DNA of 58,173 bases from Candidatus Cloacimonadota bacterium (GTDB lineage: Bacteria; Cloacimonadota; Cloacimonadia; JGIOTU-2): positions 1 to 58,173 of the forward strand of contig DRBZ01000099.1 of the NCBI GenBank assembly GCA_011043895.1, read 5' to 3'. A program made the position numbers and the translations under genes. This document shows, in pieces, positions 45,637 to 53,850 of the stretch (the stretch's first letter is position 1; the number at the start of each line of letters is the position of its first letter). The notes beneath the pieces were generated by a model, which was not told where the DNA came from, ran no database searches, and saw nothing but the letters and a program-made list of their open reading frames with translations.

Positions 45637-45748
45637 GCTTCTATGTTGACCGTTTAGGCACATCGCATCTTCTCGATTAGAACTCGAGCTTGAATAATTT
45701 TATAGAAATTAATAATTTTTATGTAATTAAAATTACTTTTTCTGATTT

Positions 45749-45850
45749 GCCACAAGATTAATCTCGTGGCTATTCACATTTTATGTTATTCTATATACTG
45801 TAATCATGCTCCTGTGTGTTTACTTAAAAATGGTTGTATCATGTGTTCAT
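45749..45850 (+). repeat. dispersed repeat, copy A
   Basis: The copy opens with a hairpin, GCCACAAGAT facing AATCTCGTGGC. The word ATCTCGTGGCTATTCA is shared exactly with copy B at 47876, and similarity continues through TAATCATRCTCCTGTG and TTTAC for about 95 bases. Both copies have the same orientation and flank the LysM transglycosylase gene. Confidence 0.6.
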
Positions 45851-46149
45851 TGTTTTATAAAATAGTGGAATAAAAAGGATGAATAAAATGCTCATTCGAA
45901 TTAGCATAATGAAAAGAGAAGTAGAAACTTTATGCTGTCGTTTATTAAGTTGTATATGAATTGCAGAAATATTCCCCATCACCACCATACTACACTCTAT
46001 TACAGACAATAACACAAATTATTAAATTGGTGCAGAGTATTAATTACTTTCTGAATATTGTATAGAAATAAGTTCACCTGAAAAGCACCTGCTTACTAAC
46101 CATATCAATAACAACTACTTACAAAACTTAAAAGTCAAGTTAAGTTGTC

Positions 46150-46286
46150 ATGAACCATAATGATTGTCATCCTCGAGTAAGAAATTTTAATTTCTTACGA
46201 AGGATCTCCCATAATTCTGGATTATCGTTCTGTGAGACTCCTCGACAAGCTCAGAGTGACAATTCTTTTTTATGGAAGTGGTTCAT
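46150..46286 (+). repeat. MITE-like element with terminal inverted repeats
   Basis: The ends ATGAACCA (46150-46157) and TGGTTCAT (46279-46286) are perfect inverted repeats, and just inside lie TTGTCATCCTCGAG and CTCAGAGTGACAA, also inverted. GTAAGAAAT/ATTTCTTAC (46177-46198) forms a perfect nine-base hairpin. The core GAAGGATCTCCCATA is repeated at 231-245 on the other strand. There is no transposase. It looks like a short non-autonomous element or REP-type repeat. Confidence 0.65.
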
Positions 46287-46337
46287 AATAAAGCGTGAAC
46301 CTCTCACGGAAATATTATTTATGAGGAAAAAAATATC

Positions 46338-47777
46338 TTAATAATACAATTTCTGCCCGGGATAAATATACACGATATTCTGTCCATTCCTAACTGTTAC
46401 AGACAGATTGTTCTGCCGGATAAGTTGCTGACTGTTTATTCCCAGTTTACTGGCAATGTCAGCAAGTGTATCTCCCTTTTTTACCACATAATAATTCGTT
46501 GGTTTCGTATTCGTAGAAATAAGGTTCAGTCTTTGTCCGGGATGTATGATTGTAGAAGTCAAACCATTGATGCTCATCAGGTGAGAAACCGTTGTATTAT
46601 ACTTCCTTGCAATGAGCCAGAGATTCTCTCCTGTTTTTACTTTATGTTCTGTAAAATAACCATTGTTTTCTTCAAGGAATTGTGATTCAATCTGTGCTAC
46701 TTCAGCTTCATTGGGAACTGAATCGATAGGAAGTAAGACCGTGTAGGTTCCGGGACTTATCACCACATCATTTATAGGTGAATACGTATAGTTATTTCTT
46801 TTGTAAATTTTTATCCATGGATTCAATTCCCATACTTCACGTATTACTGTGCCCTGCGCTTGTGCCCAATTATCGAGTTTATAATATCCTTCCAGCTGAA
46901 GATGAACTATTCTGCAAGTTTCATACAAGCTAGGTTCTTTATCAAAGAGCTTGGTGAATATTTTATCTTCGTTCTCAATAATATATTTGATCGCAAGAGT
47001 ACGCCACACATAATCATCAGTTTCGGACTTTCTCTGTATCAAGCTGAAGAAATCCTTTCCGCCTTGCTCGTTTATAGCTTTTGTAATATTCCCCAGTCCG
47101 GCATTAAATGCACATATGGCAAGTAAAAGATCTGGAGCTCCCCTGTTACTAAGCGCTTTCAAGCTCCAGTTCAGATATTCGCATGCCGCTTGAGTGGATG
47201 CAAAAATATCACTTCGCTGGTCAACGAACTGGTTCATCTCAATATCATAATACTCAGCAGTTGATTTGATGAACTGCCAGTATCCGGTTGCATTGGCTGA
47301 TGAGTGAGCGAGAGGACTGAGATAACTCTCTGCTACCGCAAGGTATTTTATGTCAGTGTGTAAACCATTCTTAACAAGGATGTCCTCAATAACTGGAAAA
47401 TATTTAGTGGTTCTGGGAATATACTTGTAAGCAAACTTGATCTCTGCTTTATACCAGTAATGAAATTTCTGGAAGATCCGATCATTTGTCATATCAAAGG
47501 AGTAACCCGCAAAATACAGCGTATCTGGAAATTCCATGTCGTTCTTGATGCGCGTTGTATTGTTTAGATACGCAATCGAATCCTGCAAATTCGAAATTGT
47601 TCGATAAAGTGAATCTATGTGTATTTGATGAGAAAAAATAATCTGCCTGAGACTGTCATTTTCAATTTGGGCTTGTACTGCCAGATTATCGATAACAGAG
47701 ACATCTTCCTTCTGGTTAAGTGTCGCACAAGCTACTAAGATTAAAGGTATAAATAATAACAAAATGAAACTTTTCAT
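46338..47777 (-). CDS. LysM lytic transglycosylase lipoprotein (MltD-like)
   Basis: This enzyme cleaves peptidoglycan glycan strands. The 479-residue protein has a lipobox LVACA (Cys17), a coiled segment, an SLT domain with catalytic Glu in AVAESYLSPLA and GYWQFIKSTAEYY, and two LysM domains at the C-terminus (VKTGENLWLIARKYNTT and VKKGDTLADIASKLG). This order is that of MltD. It is probably anchored in the outer membrane facing the periplasm. It stands alone between repeats. Confidence 0.9.
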   Translation of the reverse strand: MKSFILLLFIPLILVACATLNQKEDVSVIDNLAVQAQIENDSLRQIIFSHQIHIDSLYRTISNLQDSIAYLNNTTRIKNDMEFPDTLYFAGYSFDMTNDRIFQKFHYWYKAEIKFAYKYIPRTTKYFPVIEDILVKNGLHTDIKYLAVAESYLSPLAHSSANATGYWQFIKSTAEYYDIEMNQFVDQRSDIFASTQAACEYLNWSLKALSNRGAPDLLLAICAFNAGLGNITKAINEQGGKDFFSLIQRKSETDDYVWRTLAIKYIIENEDKIFTKLFDKEPSLYETCRIVHLQLEGYYKLDNWAQAQGTVIREVWELNPWIKIYKRNNYTYSPINDVVISPGTYTVLLPIDSVPNEAEVAQIESQFLEENNGYFTEHKVKTGENLWLIARKYNTTVSHLMSINGLTSTIIHPGQRLNLISTNTKPTNYYVVKKGDTLADIASKLGINSQQLIRQNNLSVTVRNGQNIVYIYPGQKLYY

Positions 47778-47833
47778 AATTAAATTTCTCTGAAATTATA
47801 TTGGATTTTAATCCTTTAATTTATCTTGTCATC

Positions 47834-47847
47834 GGGATTGAAATCCC
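47834..47847. repeat. short palindrome after a TTGTCAT word
   Basis: GGGATT and AATCCC flank a GA spacer, six perfect base pairs. CTTGTCATC just before it resembles the ends of the MITE-like element. It may be a relic of another dispersed repeat in the spacer upstream of the transglycosylase gene. Confidence 0.35.
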
Positions 47848-47875
47848 TATAATATTGGGGCATCTTCTTTCCTTT

Positions 47876-47975
47876 CCTTGAGATAAATCTCGTGGCTATT
47901 CAAATGATATGATATCCTTTATGTCTTAATCATACTCCTGTGAATTTACGCTAAACATTGTGTTTCATAGTAAAA
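47876..47975 (+). repeat. dispersed repeat, copy B
   Basis: Copy B of the repeat at 45749-45850. It shares ATCTCGTGGCTATTCA exactly and then TTAATCATACTCCTGTG and TTTAC with small changes. GAGAT-AA-ATCTC keeps the hairpin at the start. The copy ends near the terminator of the ferredoxin gene. Confidence 0.6.
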
Positions 47976-48002
47976 AAGAAGCCATCCAATATTAGGGATG
48001 GC
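47972..48002 (-). terminator. intrinsic terminator of the ferredoxin gene
   Basis: On the minus strand GCCATCC and GGATGGC form a perfect seven-base stem with an eight-base loop, followed at once by TTCTTTTTT. It lies 22 bases after the ferredoxin stop. This is the clearest Rho-independent terminator in the window. Confidence 0.8.
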
Positions 48003-48024
48003 TGAAATTGAAATATGTTAATCC

Positions 48025-48195
48025 TTATTCAGAAATTGCCTCAGTAGGACATTCTGGAATACATGCACCGCAATCGACGCACAGCTCAGCATTACATACA
48101 GCGTAATCACCTTCGACTGAAAGGGCTTCTGTGGGGCATACATCGACGCATACACCGCAGGCAACACATTTTTCTTTATCAATTTTTACTGCCAT
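48025..48195 (-). CDS. 2[4Fe-4S] ferredoxin
   Basis: The 56-residue protein carries two cluster motifs, Cys10-13-16-20 and Cys39-42-45-49, as in clostridial-type ferredoxins, and an extra Cys34. It is a low-potential electron carrier for anaerobic metabolism, and its sequence style matches the ferredoxin domain of the EtfA at 6320. The start at 48195 is set by GGAGG five bases upstream; the frame stays open to 48324 but that part overlaps tatD and is not family-like. Confidence 0.93.
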   Translation of the reverse strand: MAVKIDKEKCVACGVCVDVCPTEALSVEGDYAVCNAELCVDCGACIPECPTEAISE

Positions 48196-48256
48196 TCTTT
48201 CCTCCGCTAAATTATTCACATTTATTTTTTTGGTCAAAAAAGTAAGCTCATTTTTT

Positions 48257-49021
48257 CTAATCAAGTTTTTTATTAAGACAGAAGAAATTCTCGGCATTCT
48301 CAGTTGTCTGACGTGCAATCTCAATTGGAGTTTTCTGCTTTATTTCTGCAATTTGCTGAATGATATATTCAACATATTCTGGACGATTCCTCTTTCCCCT
48401 GTAGGGATATGGGGTTAGAAAAGGAGCATCAGTCTCAACAAAGTACTTATCATCTGGAACATCTCTAATGATCCCATAATAACTTCCTTTATCGAAGGTT
48501 ACGACTCCAGTAAAAGAGATGAACCAGCCCTGCTCTAGCACATCTTGAGCAAAAGTATAATCACCGGAAAAACAATGAAATACCACTTTCTCCGGATGAT
48601 ATTTCTTCAGAATATCAAAGGTATCCTGATGAGCATTGCGATCATGGATCACGAGCGGAAGATTTTTCTCGATACCGATTTTTATCTGCGTTTCAAAGAC
48701 TTCTTTCTGCAGCTTCTTTGAGCTAAGATTTCTGTAGTAATCAAGCCCTATCTCCCCAAGTGCTACAACTTTATCTTCTTCAAGAAAATCAAGAAGCTTT
48801 TTCTCGTCATACTTTGTTACATCATGAGGATGCCAGCCAGCAGTTGCAAAGAGATTTTTGTGGTCCCGAGCAAGCTCAATTGCCATTTTTGATGTCGGTC
48901 CATCCGTTCCTATATTGATGATGGATTTAATACCTTTTTCAAAAGCAGTTCTGATGACCTCATCGCGGTCTTTATCATAGAAATCAAATTGTAAATGTGC
49001 GTGAGTATCTATGAATTTCAT
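48257..49021 (-). CDS. tatD: TatD-family metal-dependent DNase
   Basis: The 254-residue protein has the family signature DTHAHLQFD with metal-binding His7 and His9, GEIGLDYYR, VIHDRNAH, VFHCFSGD and ETDAPFLTP. TatD enzymes are 3'-5' exonucleases or deoxyribonucleases used in DNA repair and quality control. It overlaps lpxK by four bases. Confidence 0.92.
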   Translation of the reverse strand: MKFIDTHAHLQFDFYDKDRDEVIRTAFEKGIKSIINIGTDGPTSKMAIELARDHKNLFATAGWHPHDVTKYDEKKLLDFLEEDKVVALGEIGLDYYRNLSSKKLQKEVFETQIKIGIEKNLPLVIHDRNAHQDTFDILKKYHPEKVVFHCFSGDYTFAQDVLEQGWFISFTGVVTFDKGSYYGIIRDVPDDKYFVETDAPFLTPYPYRGKRNRPEYVEYIIQQIAEIKQKTPIEIARQTTENAENFFCLNKKLD

Positions 49022-50076
49022 TGCTTTCTATCTTTCATGATTGTATCCAGTAAAGTATTAAATTGCTTTTCTTCCTGGACTGCAACCTTAAGTTTTGCAT
49101 AATACATTGGTATCTCAAAGTAAAATTTTGATAATTTTACGAAATCCTTTTCAGTAGTGATTATGACTGCGTCCCTATGTTTATCGATTATTGGGTTAAT
49201 ATCCTTTTCAAGATCAAACTTATGATGATCAGGAAAAGTATAGTGAGTAATAATCCGAATCCCAATCCGCTCAATGCTTTTTTCAAAAGATACGGGATTG
49301 CCGATACCTGAGATCAAAATCGCTTCTTTTATCGATTCTGGAGAATGTGAGTCATTATTTTTATATGCCACCAGGGTTTCAATCTCATACTTCGTTGATA
49401 TAACAGTCTTGCTGAATTTCTGGATTTTGTATGGAATGATCTGGTTATCACTTATATCATTCAATACCAGGCAATCTGCATATTTTAGTATTCCGACTGG
49501 CTCACGTAATGTACCGGCAGGTGTGACAAATCCATTACCAAAGGGCTTTTTTGCATTCAATAATACAATATCAAAATCATGCGTTACTTTGAGGTGCTGA
49601 AATGAGTCATCAAGAATAATAACATCTGGAATTATAACTGCATCGAGATATTGAATCGCAGCTCTTCTATTTTTGCCCACAATAACTGGAATTCCAGGTA
49701 GATTTTCTGCGATAAGAAGCGGTTCATCACCTGCAAGCTGTGCATCTTTTATAATCGATTTTTCATTAGAAATGAGACGGATTTTATGCTCATATGCACC
49801 TTTGTATCCGCGATGAGAAATCGCTACTTTCATTCCCCTGCTGTGTAAAGCTTTTGCGAGAAGTATCGTAAAAGGTGTTTTTCCATTTCCGCCCATTGTA
49901 AGATTACCCACAGAGATCACATAACTTTTTGCGCGATATGAACGTAATATTCCGAGCTTCTGGAGTGATCTTCTGATGCGAAGAATGCAGGAAAAAAGAA
50001 AAGCAAAGGGCAAAAGGAAATATGAAAGTATACTTCTCTTTACCCAATGCTTTTCAACAAATCTATGAAAAGACAT
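49018..50076 (-). CDS. lpxK: tetraacyldisaccharide 4'-kinase
   Basis: LpxK phosphorylates the lipid A disaccharide at the 4' position in the inner membrane. The 352-residue protein has a membrane helix (about 15-31), Walker A GGNGKTP at 62-68 within SVGNLTMGGNGKT, LDDSFQHL and PAGTLREP, all typical. It shows that the cell makes lipid A. It overlaps tatD and lies two bases after lemA in the minus-strand run. Confidence 0.95.
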   Translation of the reverse strand: MSFHRFVEKHWVKRSILSYFLLPFAFLFSCILRIRRSLQKLGILRSYRAKSYVISVGNLTMGGNGKTPFTILLAKALHSRGMKVAISHRGYKGAYEHKIRLISNEKSIIKDAQLAGDEPLLIAENLPGIPVIVGKNRRAAIQYLDAVIIPDVIILDDSFQHLKVTHDFDIVLLNAKKPFGNGFVTPAGTLREPVGILKYADCLVLNDISDNQIIPYKIQKFSKTVISTKYEIETLVAYKNNDSHSPESIKEAILISGIGNPVSFEKSIERIGIRIITHYTFPDHHKFDLEKDINPIIDKHRDAVIITTEKDFVKLSKFYFEIPMYYAKLKVAVQEEKQFNTLLDTIMKDRKQ

Positions 50077-50078
50077 AA

Positions 50079-50678
50079 TTATTCAAAAGTAACTTCAGGT
50101 GTCTCTCTTTCGGCTTCGTCGATCTTGTAGAGCGGTGCCTTTTCAAAATTGAATATTCCAGCAAAGATATTATTGGGAAATATCGAAATATTCTTATTGT
50201 AGATTGTCACAACCTCATTGTATCTTCTGCGTGCTACTGCAATACGATTTTCCGTTCCGGCAAGTTCATCCTGCAAGCGGATAAAATTCTGGTTTGCTTT
50301 CAGGTCGGGATATTGTTCTACAACCACCATCAGTTTAGATAATGCTTGTGTAAGACCGGCTTGAGCTTCCTGAAACTGCTGAACCATTTCCGGGTTTAGA
50401 TTGTTTGCATCAACATTGATCGACGTTGCTTTTGCGCGCGCTTCGATCACTTCAGTAAAAGTTTGTTTTTCATGAGAAGCATATCCTTTTACTGTATTGA
50501 CAAGATTGGGAATCAGATCTGCTCTTCTCTTGTACTGATTATCAATCTCTGCCCAGCTATTTTCCACATCCAGCTTCTGCTGCACAAAGGAATTGTATTT
50601 TCCTTTGATAGTTGCATATAGGGCGATTACAAGGATGACTACAATAATAATTGCTATGATACATCCTTTATTTTTCAT
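50079..50678 (-). CDS. LemA-family membrane protein
   Basis: The 199-residue protein has one N-terminal helix (about 4-24) and the family pattern YNSFVQQKLDVENSWAEID, QYKRRADLIPNLV and FNRLxxLQDELxGTENRIAVARRRYN (here FIRLQDELAGTENRIAVARR), followed by the FPNNIFAGIFNF element. The function of the family is poorly known. It lies 13 bases after the tricorn gene. Confidence 0.9.
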   Translation of the reverse strand: MKNKGCIIAIIIVVILVIALYATIKGKYNSFVQQKLDVENSWAEIDNQYKRRADLIPNLVNTVKGYASHEKQTFTEVIEARAKATSINVDANNLNPEMVQQFQEAQAGLTQALSKLMVVVEQYPDLKANQNFIRLQDELAGTENRIAVARRRYNEVVTIYNKNISIFPNNIFAGIFNFEKAPLYKIDEAERETPEVTFE

Positions 50679-50691
50679 GTATCCTCCAGTT

Positions 50692-53600
50692 TTATTGAAT
50701 TTCTTTCATCAATTCTTCTACAGCTCTTTTGAGCTGCACATCATTATCTTCTATTTTTTCTTCAAAGGTCTGATCGAGATAGATGTCGGGTTTTGCACCG
50801 GTTCCTTCCATGTTCACTTCATCTGCTGTGTACCAACCAGTACCGGGCATTCTCATACTCGAACCATCCATGAAATACTTGTGTCCTGTGCCAATCACAG
50901 ATCCGCTGGTTGGCATACCAATCACTTTACCCAGCTTGAAATGCTGGTAGATATTCGGGAATATCTCAGCATCTGAAAAAGAGTTCTGATTGATTAGTAG
51001 AATGGTAGGTTTCGTCCATGTATCTCCGGGAAAAGGAACTTTTTTCACATTGAAGATCCTGTTCGTGGTAAATGCATAGGGTTCTTTTGTAAGAAGTTCG
51101 ATCAACCAATCGTGTATCCAGCCACCGGGATTGTTACGCACATCTATTATCAAAGCTTCTTTTTGCCAGTTATTGGCAAACACATCCTGAACAAAATCCT
51201 CATAAGGACTCCAGCCCATACTTCTTATATGTGCATAGCCAAATCTTCCATCAGACAGTTCATCAACCATTTCTCTACGGGAGGAAACCCAGTCATCATA
51301 CCACATGCTATAGTGCTGCCACCAGGAAAGCCCTTTGATCTCTACTGTTGCAATACTATCAGCTGTCTGTATTTCTAACCGTATTTTCTCCCCTTCTTTA
51401 TTAAAAAATAATGGATTGATCGGAGTTGTACTCTCTATTTCTTCTCCATCTACCGAGAGGAGCACATCGCCGGGTTTGATCTCGTGAGGTTTGTTCAGTT
51501 TCGATTTTCGGAAAATCTGTTTGAATTTAATCCCCTTTTTTGGTATATCAGAATAATCGAGTGTAAATCCACCATACGCTTTCTGGAAGCTTCGCTGGTA
51601 ATTATCTTGACGAGCATAAAAACCTGTATGAGATGCATTCACCTCGCCCATCATCTCGGAATAGATATAATCCATAACTTCCGGAGTATAGGCATATTCC
51701 ATATAGGGTGAGTATTTTTTGTAGGACTTTTCCCAATTAATATCATGCATGTTCGGGTCATAAAAGCCAATCTGAAATGCCCTCCACGCCTGTTCAAAAA
51801 TTGTCTTATTGAGTTCCGACTTATTGTAGGTGTAGCAAAATTCATTCTCCAGAGTCTCTGTGGAACCACTTTTTGTGATTTTTTTCATAGAATTTGATAC
51901 CACGCAATAAAAACAATCATTTTCTTCATTATACACCATATAGCGAGGGCGCTCATAGAAGCTGGTGATCTCCTGGTCATCTTTGCCTTCATAGTCAACC
52001 TTGCGAAGAGTGTATGTGTCATCTTCAGAAAGGTTCACATAATATAAAGTGCTGTCTTCATCAGTACCGACGATGTAGTTATAAGTCTTGTGTGTAGCGA
52101 TCACTTTAACTCTTTTTCTGATATCCTCAAGATCAATGGAGATGGTAATATCTTTCTTATCTTTCTCTTCCCCATCTTCCTCCTCATCATTGTTATCTTC
52201 CTTCTCCTTTTTATCCTTATCTTCTTCTTTTTTTTCTTCATCTTCCGGATTCAGGATAGGTTCCCAATAATCTGTGTAATCCCAGAAATCCTCTTTTGCA
52301 TGAAGGTCCATCCTACATATATCCTCATCTCTATTAAAAAAGATATACGATCCATGTTTTCCCCAGAGTGGAGAATGCATATTCCCATGATAGGGATAGA
52401 GGACAGTTCTTTCCTTCGTCTCAAAATTGTAGAGATACAAAATCTCATCCCACGTGCCGGGAGTAAGTTCAAAATAGAGCGCATATTGCTGATCAGGGCT
52501 CACTACAAAGGATGAACCAACTACCTGGTCATTAATAAGAACTTCGACTTTATCATTCTCAGGATCAAGGAGCGCTATGTTGTTCTTCTCCTTCTCTCCA
52601 GAATACTCTACGATCAAACCAACTTCATCAGCATAATAGATCTCATTCACGTATGCATCTTTGAACCAAGATATGTATTCTAAGTTCTCCGGTTCGGATA
52701 TATTTATTTTATAAAGCTGTTTGTTACCTTTATCATAAGTAGTGAAATATATGGACTGATTATCGTTTGTTACTGCGATATCTCCTATACCTTTCTGTGA
52801 AAAAGTAAGCTGTTTTACCTCTCCCCCTTTTTCGGGCATTGCAAAAAGATCATATTTATAGGTGAACGCTACCATTTTCCCATTTGGTGAAATCGAGAAG
52901 TTTGAAACCATGTTTACATACTCCTCTGTCACCTCCATATTTTCCAGGAAATCCTGCTTTATTTCAATAGGCACTTTTTTAATTTTCCCTTTATCACCTT
53001 CGTAAGACCAAAGTTCATCAAACAAGGTAAATACAATGTTATCATTCTCTCGAGCAATGCTAAGCTGACGGGCTGACCAGTAATTAAAATCGGAAAGCTG
53101 TTGCGCATCATCGAAATTATAATTCTCTACGAAATAAAGCTGCAGCACTGCAAGGTTATCTTTAATAAAATCAGCACTGGAAAAATAGATACGATCATTT
53201 ACATAGGAATAAACCGGATATCGTTCTGTATACTCAGTATGGGTAAGCTGCGTGTAGGATTTTTCTTTTATGTTGTATTCCCAGAGTTGCCCATTATGAC
53301 TTCCAGTATATCTTTCTCTTGTAGGATCACCTCTATAGCTAAAAATTATCTTTTTGTTATCAGGAGAAAGCTGTGCAAGTGAACTTCCAATCTCAGTTAT
53401 AAGTGCTGGGTGGGTTCCATCCAGTGGTACTTCCATGAAATTTGTTCTGTTGGGTAATTGATAACCACATCCCAGAAGCTTCTTCCCGTTTTTAAACCAG
53501 TCTACAACCGTGATGCCCTCTTTGGAAATACATTCGGCTTTTCCACCTTCCGAGGGAATTATATATATGCCGGTGAAACCGTCCCGGTTGGAATTAAAAG

Positions 53601-53832
53601 CGATTGTTTTTCCATCTGGTGAGAAAACTGGATTAGAGTCCGTACCTTTTGATACGGTTAGTCGTTTTGCTTCTCCCCCATGAAAGGGCACAAGCCATAG
53701 ATCGGACATATAAGCAAAACAGATGGTGTTTCCGTCTGGTGAGATTGCAGGATCCTGCATAAAGTGTGGTTCGATTGCAAGAAGTGAATCAGTTAAAAGA
53801 AGAATTACAAATGTGAAAATGATTTTTTTCAT
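50692..53832 (-). CDS. exported tricorn-type protease
   Basis: The 1046-residue protein has a signal peptide (about 1-19), an N-terminal beta-propeller part with PD40 repeats (QDPAISPDGNTICFAYM, NPVFSPDGKTIAFNSN), a linker, a PDZ region (KPGDVLLSVDGEEIES) and an S41-type peptidase core with LINQNSFSDAEIFP holding the catalytic Ser. Tricorn enzymes trim peptides made by other proteases; this one is secreted to the periplasm or outside. A very acidic, Lys-rich stretch of about 35 residues (near 540-575) sits between the propeller and the core. Confidence 0.9.
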   Translation of the reverse strand: MKKIIFTFVILLLTDSLLAIEPHFMQDPAISPDGNTICFAYMSDLWLVPFHGGEAKRLTVSKGTDSNPVFSPDGKTIAFNSNRDGFTGIYIIPSEGGKAECISKEGITVVDWFKNGKKLLGCGYQLPNRTNFMEVPLDGTHPALITEIGSSLAQLSPDNKKIIFSYRGDPTRERYTGSHNGQLWEYNIKEKSYTQLTHTEYTERYPVYSYVNDRIYFSSADFIKDNLAVLQLYFVENYNFDDAQQLSDFNYWSARQLSIARENDNIVFTLFDELWSYEGDKGKIKKVPIEIKQDFLENMEVTEEYVNMVSNFSISPNGKMVAFTYKYDLFAMPEKGGEVKQLTFSQKGIGDIAVTNDNQSIYFTTYDKGNKQLYKINISEPENLEYISWFKDAYVNEIYYADEVGLIVEYSGEKEKNNIALLDPENDKVEVLINDQVVGSSFVVSPDQQYALYFELTPGTWDEILYLYNFETKERTVLYPYHGNMHSPLWGKHGSYIFFNRDEDICRMDLHAKEDFWDYTDYWEPILNPEDEEKKEEDKDKKEKEDNNDEEEDGEEKDKKDITISIDLEDIRKRVKVIATHKTYNYIVGTDEDSTLYYVNLSEDDTYTLRKVDYEGKDDQEITSFYERPRYMVYNEENDCFYCVVSNSMKKITKSGSTETLENEFCYTYNKSELNKTIFEQAWRAFQIGFYDPNMHDINWEKSYKKYSPYMEYAYTPEVMDYIYSEMMGEVNASHTGFYARQDNYQRSFQKAYGGFTLDYSDIPKKGIKFKQIFRKSKLNKPHEIKPGDVLLSVDGEEIESTTPINPLFFNKEGEKIRLEIQTADSIATVEIKGLSWWQHYSMWYDDWVSSRREMVDELSDGRFGYAHIRSMGWSPYEDFVQDVFANNWQKEALIIDVRNNPGGWIHDWLIELLTKEPYAFTTNRIFNVKKVPFPGDTWTKPTILLINQNSFSDAEIFPNIYQHFKLGKVIGMPTSGSVIGTGHKYFMDGSSMRMPGTGWYTADEVNMEGTGAKPDIYLDQTFEEKIEDNDVQLKRAVEELMKEIQ

Positions 53833-53850
53833 GTGTCTCCCCTTTTTATT

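Larger units (their letters stand above)
45637..46337. other. gene-free stretch with dispersed repeats
   Basis: I find no gene in these 700 bases. It holds one copy of an imperfect direct repeat (45749-45850) and a MITE-like element (46150-46286). The remainder is AT-rich with no clear hexamers. A frame across the MITE-like element is an accident of the repeat. Confidence 0.5.

Noticed and set aside
46150..46341. Open frame across the MITE-like element
   Set aside because: It is wholly made of the repeat and its flank, which explains the sequence better than a gene.
52090..52515. 141-codon frame opposite the tricorn gene
   Set aside because: A shadow of the acidic low-complexity stretch; hydrophobic runs of Ile, Phe and Leu come from reading Glu/Lys/Asp codons backwards.
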